A stretch of 64,000 nucleotides of DNA from Adiantum capillus-veneris (Eukaryota; Streptophyta; Polypodiopsida; Polypodiales; Pteridaceae), in the NCBI GenBank assembly GCA_014529385.2, contig CM043944.1, forward strand, positions 178,786,240 through 178,850,239, in the 5' to 3' direction. The notes below the pieces were generated by a model, which worked only from the letters and a program-made list of their open reading frames with translations, was not told the origin of the DNA and ran no database searches. Both the position numbers and the translations under genes were made by a program. Positions 25,555 to 36,319 of the stretch are shown in pieces (position 1 is the stretch's first letter; each line of letters starts with the position of its first letter).

Positions 25555-25705
25555 TATTTTATTCCACCAACACCGTGCATCAAGCCGGGCACCCCAGACA
25601 ATCATTTGGCTTGAGATACCACCAAGGGCGCTTAGTGGGGGTTGAACCCACCACCTTTGTGATTCAAGTCCAACCCTCTTCCGACTAAGCAAGCCCTCTT
25701 GAGTA
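25555..25705 (-). mobile_element. tRNA-derived SINE-like fragment
   Basis: On the minus strand the sequence has a pol III A box, TTGCTTAGTCGG (25681-25692), and a B box, GGTTCAACCCC (25638-25648). Spacing and an anticodon-arm-like TTGGACTTGAATCACAA between them fit a tRNA. The B box has A instead of the invariant G, and no clean acceptor stem or CCA region is present, so a working tRNA is unlikely. I see no flanking duplication or tail that would fix its ends; the ends given are approximate. Confidence 0.5.
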
Positions 25706-26196
25706 ATTTTTTTGCTCATTTTGAAGAAGGATCATTACCTCACACATTTTTTAGACAAAGAAATATTCTGGCCAGTTTTCTAATAGTAAAATTACGTTTG
25801 AATTGGATAATGTAGAACCATGTTGAGAATGAATATGTCCCTCTGATTTTGGGAAAATCCTCCCTGAGATTCAAGAGGAGCCCCCATGTGTAAAGAAATG
25901 CTTCCTTCTCAGCTTTTAATGATAGAATATTTTGTAAAGTATCCTTCGTTCAAAAGCGCCATGAGTCATGACTTTGTTCTCATTTGAATACTCTCTTTAC
26001 TCTACCTCTCTCTACCGAGGGATATTTTTATTGTCGGCGGGTCACGTCAAATCGAGTCAGGCGTGGACTGTTAGCAGCGAGACCTCTGAGGAGCAGTGAA
26101 ACCCATGTGGCAAATTCACTGAGAGCTCTGCAAGGAGCGGGCTGGAGAGCGAGAGCAGCACGCATGAAGAAATGCTTCTCTATCTCCCTCTTCCTG

Positions 26197-26238
<42 letters not shown>

Positions 26239-27110
26239 CTGCTTCGAATCCGAACGCCTCTCTGTGGTGGGCTAGATCTTTAAGGTCTCTGGGGATGGGT
26301 TCCTATTGAAACTCTCTTCTTCTTCTTCTTCTCTCCTTGTGTTGGACCTGCAGATGAGAGGGGGAGGGCGGGTGGAAGGCGGCACCAGAATATTGCCACT
26401 ACAAGCTGGAGGGTTGGCGCAAATAGGAGAAATGTTCGATGCAAAGGCATGGTGGAAGAGGACCCGACGTCGAAGGAGGGACGTTGGACCCAAAGAGCAG
26501 CATGCTTGGATAGGCATTGCAACTGAATGAGAAGCCCTGGCTGCAATCATTTCTCTGCAGCCTGTCGTGCAGAGGCGATGGTGATGAGAATAGGAGGGGA
26601 TAAGGAGGGGGCCGATAGCGGAGCAGAGTGCACTATGACACTCAATCGAGCGACGAGGGTGTTTTTCTTTTTTGCAGGTCAAGGCCTGGTTGGAGCGACG
26701 CAATCTCTCTCTGGTTTCCTTGCAGGACATGCTTGCACAATCTGTGTCTCTCTTGCTCTCGTTTCCTTGCAGGGATTCATGGATGCATCTCCCTCCGTCC
26801 CGTTTCTATCCAGGGCAGGGTTGCGCAATGTGTGGGCAAGGGAAGAGTGAATGCTCCGACATGAGGCACAAAGTAGATGCAGTCACTTTAGGTTGCGACC
26901 TTCTTGCTCAAGTCAAAGCTGCATGCATCAAGGAAACAACAAGGACGGGGTTGGACCATACAGAGGTGGTGATGGCGCCTGTTTCAGACGGGCCGATGGG
27001 GGGGCGGCGGTGGCGGTAAGGTGAGGTGAAGGCCACGTGATCATGGGACTTTTGCTTTAGCATTGCAAGATTCCCTCAGAATCTTAAGTGGAAATTAATG
27101 GGTTTGTGAC
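25706..27110. other. Non-coding, no recognisable gene
   Basis: It contains a (CT)n tract at about 26197-26234 and GC-richer text at 26280-27010. Open frames of 90-150 codons occur on both strands there, but they overlap each other and show no domain, so I leave them out. A diverged promoter or a decayed element is possible. Confidence 0.4.
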
Positions 27111-27809
27111 ATTCGACCCAATATGTGCCACAAAACAATGTGCATTTTGATGAAAAAGTTAATAATCGTGATTAGTTACTTTGTTGCCCACATGGATGAA
27201 ATATGCAACTTTGACCTTATGGGACCAAAGAACACAATATCCCAAGTCCATTGACCAAGTTTGAGCAAGTTTGGAACTCAAAAACTCAGAATCTCAGTAT
27301 ATCTACTGTTTCAGAGTCTCAAAGCCTAAACCTGGCACCATTTCCACACAGTACACTCAAATGAGTCCACACTTCACTCAGAGCACCTAAATACCATATG
27401 TTTCAAGCCTATCATGTCAAAATTTCAAAAAGTTGGAAAAAATCCCAAGTAAATAATCACGATTATTTACTTTTGTTGCAAATTTTTGCTTGAGCTGTAT
27501 GATTTTGATCTCTACATGTTTTTAGGCATCTATGCATGCTCCAAAATTGATTTGAACAAATTGAACTCTATTTGTCAGCAATTCAGACTCAAGGCATTTT
27601 ATAGCGGAATTTGCAAAATTTTCTAGCTTTGGTACTATATTCCCCTAGGAGCAATGCAAGCTGCCGAGAAGGCCAAGAAAGGGTTTCCCAGAAAGAAAAG
27701 TTGCAAGAGCTGCCACCCTACCAACTGGACCCAAGTTTAGTAAAGACGGCAAAGGCATTGTAATTGTCTAGAGAACAATTAGAAGAAAACAACACTATGG
27801 TTTCATCCC
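27111..27809. other. Non-coding repeat related to 1-300 and 18900-19100
   Basis: It carries two palindromes of the AATAATC...GATTATT class: 27157-27180 (imperfect) and 27447-27472. Word style matches the Gy1 flanks. It adjoins the truncated 3' end of Gy3 and may be leader or LTR material of the same family. Confidence 0.45.
27447..27472. repeat. Palindrome AAGTAAATAATC-AC-GATTATTTACTT
   Basis: Two perfect 12-bp arms are separated by AC. This is the longest perfect member of the set. The core ATCACGAT is shared with the Gy2-leader palindromes. Confidence 0.85.
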
Positions 27810-28640
27810 TTGGTAGTGGTTGGTATGGTTGCATTGGATTCATCGCCTTCAAAGTGTTGTCCCAACTTGTTAATAGGTATCTCAACAACAGAGTTCTCAT
27901 CTAGGTTGAGTTGTGGATCTAAGTGTTCCTCCTTTATTGGCACCTCCCTAACTCCATCTATCTGTGCAAATTGTGGTAGCCTGACTTTCAGTTCTCCATT
28001 GAGGAAAGCTCAAAGAGCTAGGAATTGCTCGAGGTCTCCATGTAGTGTAGACATGATGGAGGTTCTATCTTCTGAAGCCATGAAATCCATCAGTTTGAAA
28101 ATATTTAACGACACTTTTTGGGCTTCAGCCCCTTGACATGGGAAAGATGGGATTTCCATTTCTTAGATAGGGTCAGATAATCCCTCTGTAAACATTCTCT
28201 CCATCAAGAAGGGAGTATGCCCACTTACCAATGACTAAAAGTCACTTTCTTCTTGTAGGACACTAAATATGGCTAGTAGTCTATGGGCCATTGATTGCTT
28301 AACTCTCTCTATCTTCTCTATAGGGTTTGGGTAAGTTCCTACCTTCTTCTTGGGTTCCTTGGGTCTTCGCCTCTATAACACATGATGATCTTCCTTGTTT
28401 TTATCTTTTCTAACGGTTGTTTTTGTCTCCATGGTCTCACCTAAATCAGAATCCTCTTCAACGTCATTCATATATACGAGGTTGTCACCAGTAGCTATGT
28501 TGGTCTTTGAACTGGGGTCTGACTTTGTTGCTTTTTGCGATCTCTTCCTTTGTATTTTCTTCTTCTTATCAGATTGGGCAATTGATGTTGTGTCTCTTTC
28601 TTCAAGAATATAATTTTGGTTTTGGAGCATCAATTGTGTG
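27810..28640 (-). pseudogene. Gy3 segment between gag and protease
   Basis: On the minus strand, frames run from a Lys/Ser-rich stretch (28373-28633, KKKKIQRKRSQKATKSD) to a block at about 27820-27880 reading IPINKLGQHFEGDESNATIP. That block is clearly related to the VPINKVGEYCEGEEGNTTLP block just before PR1 in Gy2 and its Gy1 counterpart. The element stops being recognisable just before the protease would begin, so its 3' part is lost or replaced. Stops and frameshifts are frequent. Confidence 0.6.
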
Positions 28641-29123
28641 AGTACATTTAATCACTCCCTCTCGTATGTACTCTTTCAAGGACAGTATCCTAAGAGTAGG
28701 GTAAATTGTTTTCTCTTCCACCCTTAGGGTTCTATATCTATCCCCAACCTTCCCACTCAAGGTCAAGCTTAAAGAATTACTCTTATGCAGGTCATTGTGT
28801 TCTCCTAGGGAATTTCATATTTGTTCAAATACTTTGATATGCTTTCTGACATCCCCGTCTCCACTAAATTTTTGTGTGAGCTTGACTATTTGTACTGCCT
28901 TACTTCTAGGCTCTCTATTAGACGTGTTACACATATTTTCAGCAATAGATCGACACATAGCTTGAGCAAATGTTGCCAAATCACCGAAGTGAGCACGCAT
29001 AGTAGGGAGAGGTGCCCTTGAAACTGCATGTGGAATAGGGATTGACATTGGGTTTGGCATATAGGCAGTCCTTGGGTTCCAAGTTTGGTACGGTGTTGTG
29101 CCATGTGGTGGCCCAAAGTTCAT
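28641..29123 (-). pseudogene. Gy3 gag core
   Basis: The minus-strand frame 29123-28815 ends in KLTQKFSGDGDVRKHIKVFE, the common start of a plant gypsy gag capsid domain. After a stop it continues as GEHNDLHKSNSLSLTLSGKV, again typical of gag. The N-terminal part is Pro/Met-rich. A tandem 25-bp duplication (GGTGGCCCAAAGTTCATAT) at about 29104-29151 lies at the frame start and probably arose after insertion. Gag would form the particle; this copy is broken. Confidence 0.65.
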
Positions 29124-30974
29124 ATGTCATGTGGTGGCCCAAAGTTCATATATCTGGCCCTAGGGATGTGACATGCTAATGCTACCTGGTCCGGTCTCAT
29201 TGAAATAAGGGCTTGGATGTTGTGGTTGTGGAGCATAAGTTGTTGAAACAATGGGAGGTCTAGGAGCTACATAAGAACGAGGGTCCATAGGTGCATATGA
29301 TTGATACACACTTGTAGGTATGTTGTAGGCATTAGGCTACCTTGTATCGGTGCTTTACTAATAAATGAGGTCCATGGCATGTTTTATGTCATGCCCATCA
29401 CTGGGGTAGCCATGGTAGTTGTGGTGTCACCAAGAGAAAGATGAGCTAAACTCAAAAAGGTAAAGCTATTTCTTGTGAGCTCATGTTGTATTGAGACCCC
29501 TGGAAAAACAACATATGGAGGATCCATCGAGCTTACCGAGGGAGTCTCCATTTGTGATAAAGTTGGTTGATTAGCCTTCCTTGTATCCAAGAATCTCATG
29601 AGACCTATTGAAGGCATATGGATCCCTTTGTTCTGTCTCTCCAACTCAATAACCCTATGAATGACATCACAAACTCTTTGTTGTTGCTCCTCTATGGTGC
29701 TAGCACACGATGTGGATTGTAGGACATCTAACCAACCCACGTGATAGGTATGAACTATCTATAGGACACTTAAAGTTTTTATTTGTAGTTCATACTCCAA
29801 GTTTTCATTTAAAAATGTTCCATCTAGGATTGAGGTGCTAGGGGTATCCTTTAAACTAGATGCAATATGGCTCTTTATGGGTCGACCCTTAGTGGTTGCT
29901 AATTCAGGAGCACTCAATTGCTCAACTAGCATGAATGCTGACATAGGGGCCTTTTCCTCTAGCTCTCTTCATCGAGTTGCATTGCATAAGCTCTCAATTT
30001 CCTTTTCCCTAGCTGCAATGATATATCACTCAACCTCTTACCAAAGACTTACACTTTGGCAAGGCTTCTACAATCAGGTAATATAACCTCGGAAGGGAAT
30101 ATCTCTGAAGAGTCAGGGAGTGCAATGAATGGAGTATTCACATACACACTCTTCAGGATCATGGGGTCTACATTGGTCATGAATGGTGAATCTACTTTCC
30201 CACCCTCTTCATTTTCATCTACGTTCGGAGCAAGTGGCTTTACCCAAAGTCTCTTTCAAGCGGCTAAACACGCTCGGCCCGGACAGTGGGCCCAAGGCAT
30301 GCATGTCTTGGCTTGAACTATCGAGATTGGTGGTCGGGTAACCTTCCATGATGTTGTAGTCATAGGAAGAGTCATTAGATGCAATATGTGGGTCCTGAGT
30401 GGTACTACCTAAGGTTCCCCCATTGAGGGTCTAGAGCCTAATGTGAAGGAATATTGGGTGCACATGTAAACAGAGACACTCTCTATGTGATCGTCCTCTA
30501 GCACACAAACAGAGCATAGGTGCATGTGACGTCAATACCTTAGAACTGCTGGTGAGTGCTCGTGAAATCCGCTCACCAAGTTTTTTTTGGGTGTTTGCAA
30601 CCCAAATTTACCCTCATTTTTTTGTTTTTTGGTCCTTTTTTCTAACCAAGCCACATAATATGGTGTGTGATAGCTTAAAATAAGTGTCTTGGTTAGAGGG
30701 ATGTGCCATGATTTACAACCCCCAATTTGGTTACTTAAAGCCATAAATGCTAAAAATAGTCTTTTCCTAATTGAGAAGAAGGATAAAATTAGTAAGTTCA
30801 AGGGGTAAGTGTGATTGCACATTGTAGTCCACTAACAGATCTAACAAAACTTGCTAAAACCTGCACATTTAAAACCACTTAATAGATATAACAACTCAAA
30901 AAAAGTTGGAAATGACAGAAGTGAATGGCTTCATGAGGTAGCACTGAGTGCTCCTCCAGCATAGTGCAAGGCAG
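29124..30974 (-). pseudogene. Gy3 N-terminal coding remnants and leader
   Basis: Minus-strand pieces 29740-29384 (rich in Gln/Glu, EEQQQRVCDVIHRVIELE) and about 30260-30080 (VDSPFMTNVDPMILKSVYVN) look like one broken N-terminal coding region ahead of gag, as in Gy1 and Gy2. From about 30330 to 30974 no coding is visible; it should be the untranslated leader after the PBS. Confidence 0.45.
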
Positions 30975-30992
30975 TCCCCGGTAGCGGCGCCA
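30975..30992 (-). other. Primer-binding site of Gy3 (tRNA-Asp type)
   Basis: Minus-strand TGGCGCCGCTACCGGGGA differs at two positions from TGGCGCCGTTGCCGGGGA, the complement of a plant tRNA-Asp 3' end as I know it. It lies at the correct end of Gy3. A minus-strand LTR ending ...CACACA would sit four bases away at 30997. Confidence 0.8.
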
Positions 30993-30996
30993 AAAT

Positions 30997-31939
30997 TGTG
31001 TGTGTTTGGAGGTGATAACAACATACAAGTTCCCACCTAGCCAAGGCGCCCGTTGAGTCAGCCGGCCAAAGTTTTGATGTGGTCACATTATTTTTCCGAT
31101 GTTTAATACATCAAACCCTATAAAAGCCTAATGACAATTGTCTATGTCAAGTGTAAGTCAAAGATGTAATTTTTCCAATGATGTATGTAAAGGTCCATGA
31201 GAAGTTGGCCGCCGGCCACTTTAGAAAACCCTAGGTATATAATACACTAAGGTTAGTGGGAAAGGGGGATTATTTTTTTGAAGATAAGTGACTATTGTTG
31301 TACGCATAGGGAGCGACCTCTTGGCTCCAACTTGTAATCATCACTAATGTGGCTACGGTAATCCAAATTCAGTTTTGTTGATTGCATTGTGTTCTTCTTG
31401 CTCTGCTCTTTCATTCAAGTGTAAGCATTCAAGATTTAGTGTAGGTATCAAACGCAGCCGTTGTGGCCTTCAATCACTGTTTTGAGTGTTTATATTCGTA
31501 TTTTATGTTGTTGTGACCCTAGGAGAGGCTTTAGGGACGCAAAAATGATCCTTTAGGATCATCCGTTTACTGTTTTTGCGTACTTTGGGATGAACGATCG
31601 CGATCCGTGTACCCATCCAAAATGCTGTGACAGTGATAGGATATGCTCTTGATAGTCCCCTGTAGCCTCCCTTCAAGTTTCGTGCGAATCCTATATGATT
31701 TGCATGGTAAACATGCGTGATGACTGTAGAGCTGTGTAGAAGGACATAGGCAGATTACTTGGCTTTAGTGCATTTGATTTGCTGGTAGAGTTAGTAGTTG
31801 CATCTCTTCGAGTTCACTTCATTAGGATTGACACCCTAGTGAGTTTCCATGCCTCATCCGAGTCGCTTCCCTGGTATTGATATTTATGCTGATGCCTGAA
31901 GGCTATGCTATGGACGTCCGTCGCGTTGGTCCGCAAACA
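30997..31939. repeat. LTR region shared by Gy3 (minus) and Gy2 (plus)
   Basis: This 943-bp stretch is bounded by the Gy3 PBS on the left (reading leftward) and the Gy2 PBS on the right (reading rightward). The outer termini are TG...CA. Plus-strand promoter-like boxes are TATAAAAGC near 31120 and TATATAATAC near 31234. A 5' LTR has its PBS on one side only, so two LTRs should lie head to head here, or one is a remnant. I could not place the junction. Confidence 0.55.
31537..31581. repeat. Nested inverted repeat in Gy2 LTR region
   Basis: The outer arms ACGCAAAAA (31537-31545) and TTTTTGCGT (31573-31581) enclose an inner palindrome ATGATCCT-TT-AGGATCAT (31545-31562). Another palindrome, CGATCGCGATC, follows at 31595. 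This would fold as a stem or cruciform close to the RNA 5' region. Confidence 0.7.
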
Positions 31940-31940
31940 T

Positions 31941-31958
31941 TGGCACCGTTGCTGGGGA
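31941..31958 (+). other. Primer-binding site of Gy2 (tRNA-Asp type)
   Basis: TGGCACCGTTGCTGGGGA differs at two positions from the complement of tRNA-Asp (TGGCGCCGTTGCCGGGGA). It follows a CA dinucleotide by one base, as expected for an LTR end at 31939. Confidence 0.85.
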
Positions 31959-34284
31959 GTGAATCTTAGGTGATGAGTGACCGAGTGCGTATTCAGAGTT
32001 TTCATATTGTTCCAAAAGATAATTTCCATTCCATTTACATTTTAGTTAAGCATCTAGACAGGGGTTTAGTGCTTAGTGGAGTCTAGGGTCGGTGGACTGG
32101 CTAGATCTACTCTTGAGAGATATTGGGAGTTGTGAGTGAGGTTGCTTTAAGCATTTTTTCTCTTCAAATTTCTTTGTATTGATTGAGTACTGATCCATCA
32201 TCCGTTTTTTATCCTGTTTGTTTTGTTTGATTCATTTTCTTGTGTTCTTTCATTTCTGTACTTAGGAGTAGGATAAGTAAATCACATTCCAGTTAGATTT
32301 GGGGCAAAAGATAGAGTCAAAAACACCAAAAAACCATAACTTTGGCAAAAGGTCCATAAGACTTTGAAATTAGAAAATCTGACCAAACAGAGATGCAATT
32401 GATTCAAATCACAAAGTGGTAGCACCAAACACTGGGAAATACTTGTTAGAGAGAGCCTGTAAAATTTCATCAGATTTGGCTCTAGTACTACGATCACAAT
32501 CGGTGTACCTCAATATCAGAATTGTACAAGATTTGACATGTGCCTTCCTGATAAGATTCTAAACAAGTTTGTCTAAAGCAACCACACCCAAAAACATCAA
32601 GAATCAAGGAAATCAGGCCACTTGGGTAAAACTAGCCTGACAGACCCAGAAACTGAAAAATCTTGACTTTTGGTGATCCAAATGCAAAAAGACTTGGGGG
32701 ATAGCCTTAAAACATCAGTGTCTACAAGCATGCCAAATTTGGTTGAATTTGGGCTCAGAACTATGATCGTGATCGGTGTACCTAGACCTTAGATTTGTAC
32801 CAGATTTGATGAGTAGACTCTTCAAGGATATACAAACATAAAAGTCTAAAGGAGCTAGGGTCAAAAACCACAAAAAACTGGTCAAAACCACTGAATACAG
32901 ATCCAAGTTAAAAACTACTAAACTGGCATAGAAATTGACTTTCAGTAGACCAAAACACATCAAAACTAGAAGAAACCATGCAGAGGAGTAGCCTGTGCAT
33001 AGGACAAGCCTAGGTATCTCTCAAATCCCAAATCAAACATCAAAATCAATCAAACCTGATAAAATTGGAAAATCAGGCACTTCAGACCATAAAACTATAA
33101 ATTCTTGACTTTTCTGAGTCCAAATACAAAAGTGTTTGGCAGGTAGTCTTAAAATAGCCTAGTGAACAAGCTAGTGAAGTTTCATCCAATTTGGGCTCCA
33201 AACTACGATCACGATCGGTGTACCTCAATCCTAGATCTGACCCAGATTTGACCCACACATACACCTAGGTTATATAAGATACCAGGAGATGTCAAAATTC
33301 AGAAAAAGTCACCAAAATAGCTAAGAACAACAGACAGACAGAAAACCACTGCAGCAGACCAATATCTGGTAAAAACTTGACTTTTTCTTGTCCAAATTCA
33401 AAAATATTTGAGGAGTAGACTGTACACATCATTGTCTACCATATCCACAAGTTTCACTTGAAAAGGAGCTAGAACTACGATCGCGATCGGTGTACCCCAA
33501 TGACATTTTGAGTTGAGACTTGGTCAGTAGGTGGCTGAAATCTAGTGCAACATATTCTCCAAAAGGAGCAAGGTCAAAAAAGCAAAAGAAAGTGGTCAAA
33601 GTTCCACTTACACAATCAAGCCAATAACCGCAAAACCACCTGGGATTTGGGTTTTCATTGGTCAAAACATCTCCAAATTCAAAAATACAAAGACACTTGG
33701 TATCAAGACATCAAGGGCTAGCTACTGTGCAAAAATCCTCCAAATCTGTGACATGGGGTCAACGATCGCGATCTGTGTACCTCTACATAGTAAGGGTATT
33801 TGACTTCATAAAAATGTAGATCTACTTGAGTACATCCCAAATCTCAAGTTTGAGTGAAAAATACCCTGTGGAAGCCAAGATACAAGCACAAAATCTCTTT
33901 GTGTCCTGATCCTGAAACTGTTTTGAGTGCTGTTTCAAGTGCAGTTTACCAAAACTGCTCAAACTTTAGACACACATCCATACTCCTAAAACTTGAGCTA
34001 TGCTACCTATAGCTAGAAGACTGAACCTCCTGTGAAGATTAAGATACTATCCCAGTGGATGGTTTTTATTGATTTTAGACTGAAAATTTGCTAGCCATGT
34101 CTTATGCCCAGAGTTTGGACAAAACTTTTAGGGTACTCAACCTAAACACCAGTATCCAAAACCAAAAGTGTTCAAGTGGGGCATCAACCAAAGCTTGACT
34201 TTTTAGAGACTTGACCGGGGCAAAAAGGGATTATGTGCACTAAGCCAGAGTGTTCTTCTATCCAAGGACCAATCTCTGAGAGTA
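31959..34284 (+). other. Gy2 untranslated leader with periodic palindromes
   Basis: More than 2.3 kb separates the PBS from the first long frame. Within it the motif CGATCnCGATCG-GTGTACC recurs at 32491, 32765, 33206, 33478 and 33763, roughly every 272-285 bp with one double-length gap. Phrases around each motif (CCAAATTTGG, TCAAAAACCA) also recur, so the leader is built of diverged tandem units. Minus-strand frames repeating YTDRDRS come from this motif and are not taken as genes. Confidence 0.65.
33478..33489. repeat. Perfect palindrome CGATCGCGATCG
   Basis: This is the most perfect of six related sites (31595, 32491, 32765, 33206, 33478, 33763). Each is followed by a GTGTACC-like word. 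The core ATCGCGAT corresponds to ATCACGAT in the AT-flanked palindromes elsewhere in the window. Confidence 0.85.
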
Positions 34285-34968
34285 TTGAGTGATGGCTTTG
34301 AAACCTGGAATCAAATACCTCAATACATCATTGAAGGAGTTTCCTACTCAGACAAGTTTGAGTTTGGAAGAGCAAAAGTGGAAACTGCTGGAGACTTAGA
34401 GGAGAAGCATCCTCTAATCAACAAACCCAATGTGAGGTTCGTCAAAACCAATGAAGCCACGAGAGTTCTAACGGATTACACTTATGATGGCCTTTATAGG
34501 TTACCTATTGGGGATCAAAACAACTTCTATAGATGTTTAAATTTCATCATTGAAGAGTTGACAGACTACAAGAACCTCTATGCCTTCACATACATAGATG
34601 ACCAGGGAGTGCAAGTTCTAATGGTAGATAAGTATGGACGAGAGTACAAACTTATCAGCCCAATTGAGCTAGAAATATATACATACATGGATACTCCAAT
34701 CTCTGCTTACTACTTTCAATCGAGTGTAAGCGTACCAGGGTTTTTTGAGACTGATTTGCAAGAAGCTAACATTGAAACTATGGAATCAAATGGACCTCAA
34801 ACATCCAAAATAGCTATTGACGGGAGTGTAGCTCCTACTTCATTGAGTGGAACAAAGAGACCACCAATTAGACTTACAAATCCACAACATTTCCAAAACA
34901 TGTCTCAAAGGGGATTCCACCAGGATTTTCTCCAAGACGAGAAGAAGGAACGAGGGATGTCTTTGTGA
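34285..34968 (+). CDS. Gy2 N-terminal polyprotein ORF
   Basis: This open frame of 227 codons has no named domain. The central part (residues 60-135) alternates aromatic and acidic residues, with VLMVDKYGREYKLISP resembling the VYMDK region of Gy1 at 830-880. The C-terminal 60 residues are Ser/Gln/Pro rich. It lies after the palindrome-bearing leader and before the gag core, so it is the N-terminal extension of the polyprotein. The first ATG is used; earlier in-frame ATGs were not seen. Confidence 0.55.
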   Translation: MSDGFETWNQIPQYIIEGVSYSDKFEFGRAKVETAGDLEEKHPLINKPNVRFVKTNEATRVLTDYTYDGLYRLPIGDQNNFYRCLNFIIEELTDYKNLYAFTYIDDQGVQVLMVDKYGREYKLISPIELEIYTYMDTPISAYYFQSSVSVPGFFETDLQEANIETMESNGPQTSKIAIDGSVAPTSLSGTKRPPIRLTNPQHFQNMSQRGFHQDFLQDEKKERGMSL

Positions 34969-34977
34969 GAGACCCCA

Positions 34978-35517
34978 ACATGCTAAGATACGTGGTTGAA
35001 CCAGAACCAATGAGACCATATCAATTGGCCAAATGTTTCAAGAAGAATTATGATGGATAAAGGGATCCATATGTTCATGCATCCTTGTTTGAACAAGTGT
35101 TAAGAGTCGAACAAGTATTTTATTCTCATAAACAGTATGAGGGATTTGGCTTAAAAAAATGCCTTCTCAAACGTTGAACAACTGTTGCAAGAATTTGTTG
35201 TGGAGTTCTCTAAAAGGGGAATCAAGCATAACATAGTGTCCCAAATCTATGCATTCAAGCAAAAAGAAGATGAGAGAGTGAAGGAAGCATCGTTACGCTT
35301 CAAACAATGTATAGAGAGATGTCCGGAATGCGAGTTACCACAGGATGAAAGATTATCAATTCTCTTCATAGAGGGTTTGAAAAATGAAACTCTCAAGAAA
35401 TATTTCCACTTAAAAGTATGTACTTCCTTTGAACAGGTCACGAGAGAAGCGTTATACCTAGTTGACAATTGTAAAGCCTATGGTGAGGAAATTGGTGATA
35501 CAAAGATCACTATGTAA
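34978..35517 (+). pseudogene. Gy2 gag core
   Basis: Blocks DPYVHASLFEQVLRVEQVF and YEGFGLKK (about 35060-35160) match the Gy1 gag core. A TAA at about 35056-35058 and a frameshift near 35160 break it. The frame 35185-35517 then gives the C-terminal half: FVVEFSKRGIKHNIVSQIYA, then RLSILFIEGL. This half is intact for 110 codons, ending in TAA. Confidence 0.65.
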
Positions 35518-35656
35518 TGCTCCTTTATCATCTAGTGAAACCAACACAAGGCAAGTGGTTATGTCTCAGTTAATGACCAACCTAGATGAGCTAGCAACGC
35601 AAGTAGCACAATGAATAAAATGGTGTGCCATTGAGCAAAAATGGACCAATCATGAG

Positions 35657-36208
35657 ATGAGTGAGTGCTACTATAATCAAACCTACATGAGGGGGATACT
35701 ATTTGGACATCAAATAGAAAAAAAATTTCATTACCAAATCATCCATTATTTCAAAATAGGGTTGTATCAAGGGCTTTACAAAGATCTGATGTTCATAGCC
35801 AATCAAGAGCGTAGACCAGAGACCATTCTGGCTAAGGAAGAACAACCATCAATTGTGCCACCAGTGACTCAACAAGATGGACCATGCTACAAGTGTGGAG
35901 GTAATCATTGGGCCAAGAATTTTTCTCGTGTAGAGATAATTGGATATTGTTTGGAGTGTGCCATTACACACGTTTTCCTAATTTTCCAAAACACCCAAAC
36001 AAACAGGGGAAAAGAACAATGAATGTTGTGGGAGTGTTACCTTCTCCAAGTGGGTGGATCAGAGGTAGAACCCAAAATTCCTGTGAAGGTGGTGACTAGA
36101 GCCCAAGAAAAAGCAAATGCTGAGGACCAAGCTAATGAGGAGAAAGATCAACAACCCAAACAAGGGGAAACAACTAGTGTGTCAGTGAGGACTGGGAGAA
36201 AATCCTAG
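35657..36208 (+). pseudogene. Gy2 zinc-knuckle region
   Basis: CYKCGGNHWAKNF at about 35884-35925 is a CCHC knuckle whose last Cys is Phe, so it is damaged. A second knuckle begins YCLEC at about 35945 and is broken by a frameshift. The pieces MNVVGVLPSPSG (36020-36060) and KVVTRAQEKA (36080-36120) align with VVNVVQVIPSSS and KVITRAQAKK of Gy1. Three frames are needed to read the region. Confidence 0.6.
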
Positions 36209-36319
36209 AAATCCAAAAGAGATAGAATTAAAGCAAAAACAATTACAAATCAAATTGCACTACAAACAAAATTACAAGAGACAAAGGAGCAGTTAAAACA
36301 AGAACGGGAAAACAAAACG

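Noticed and set aside
25638-25692. Functional tRNA gene on the minus strand
   Set aside because: A and B boxes are present, but the invariant G of the B box is lost and no paired acceptor stem is visible.
26272-26864. Overlapping frames of 75-152 codons on both strands
   Set aside because: GC-richer local composition removes stops; the frames overlap each other and nothing is recognised.
32282-33665. Minus-strand frames sharing a YTDRDRS motif in the Gy2 leader
   Set aside because: The motif is the translation of the CGATCGCGATCGGTGTACC repeat; frames are short, unlinked and lie antisense to the element leader.
31595-33774. CRISPR-like array because of regularly spaced palindromes
   Set aside because: Spacing is about 270-440 bp, the units between are related rather than unique, and the context is a plant retrotransposon.
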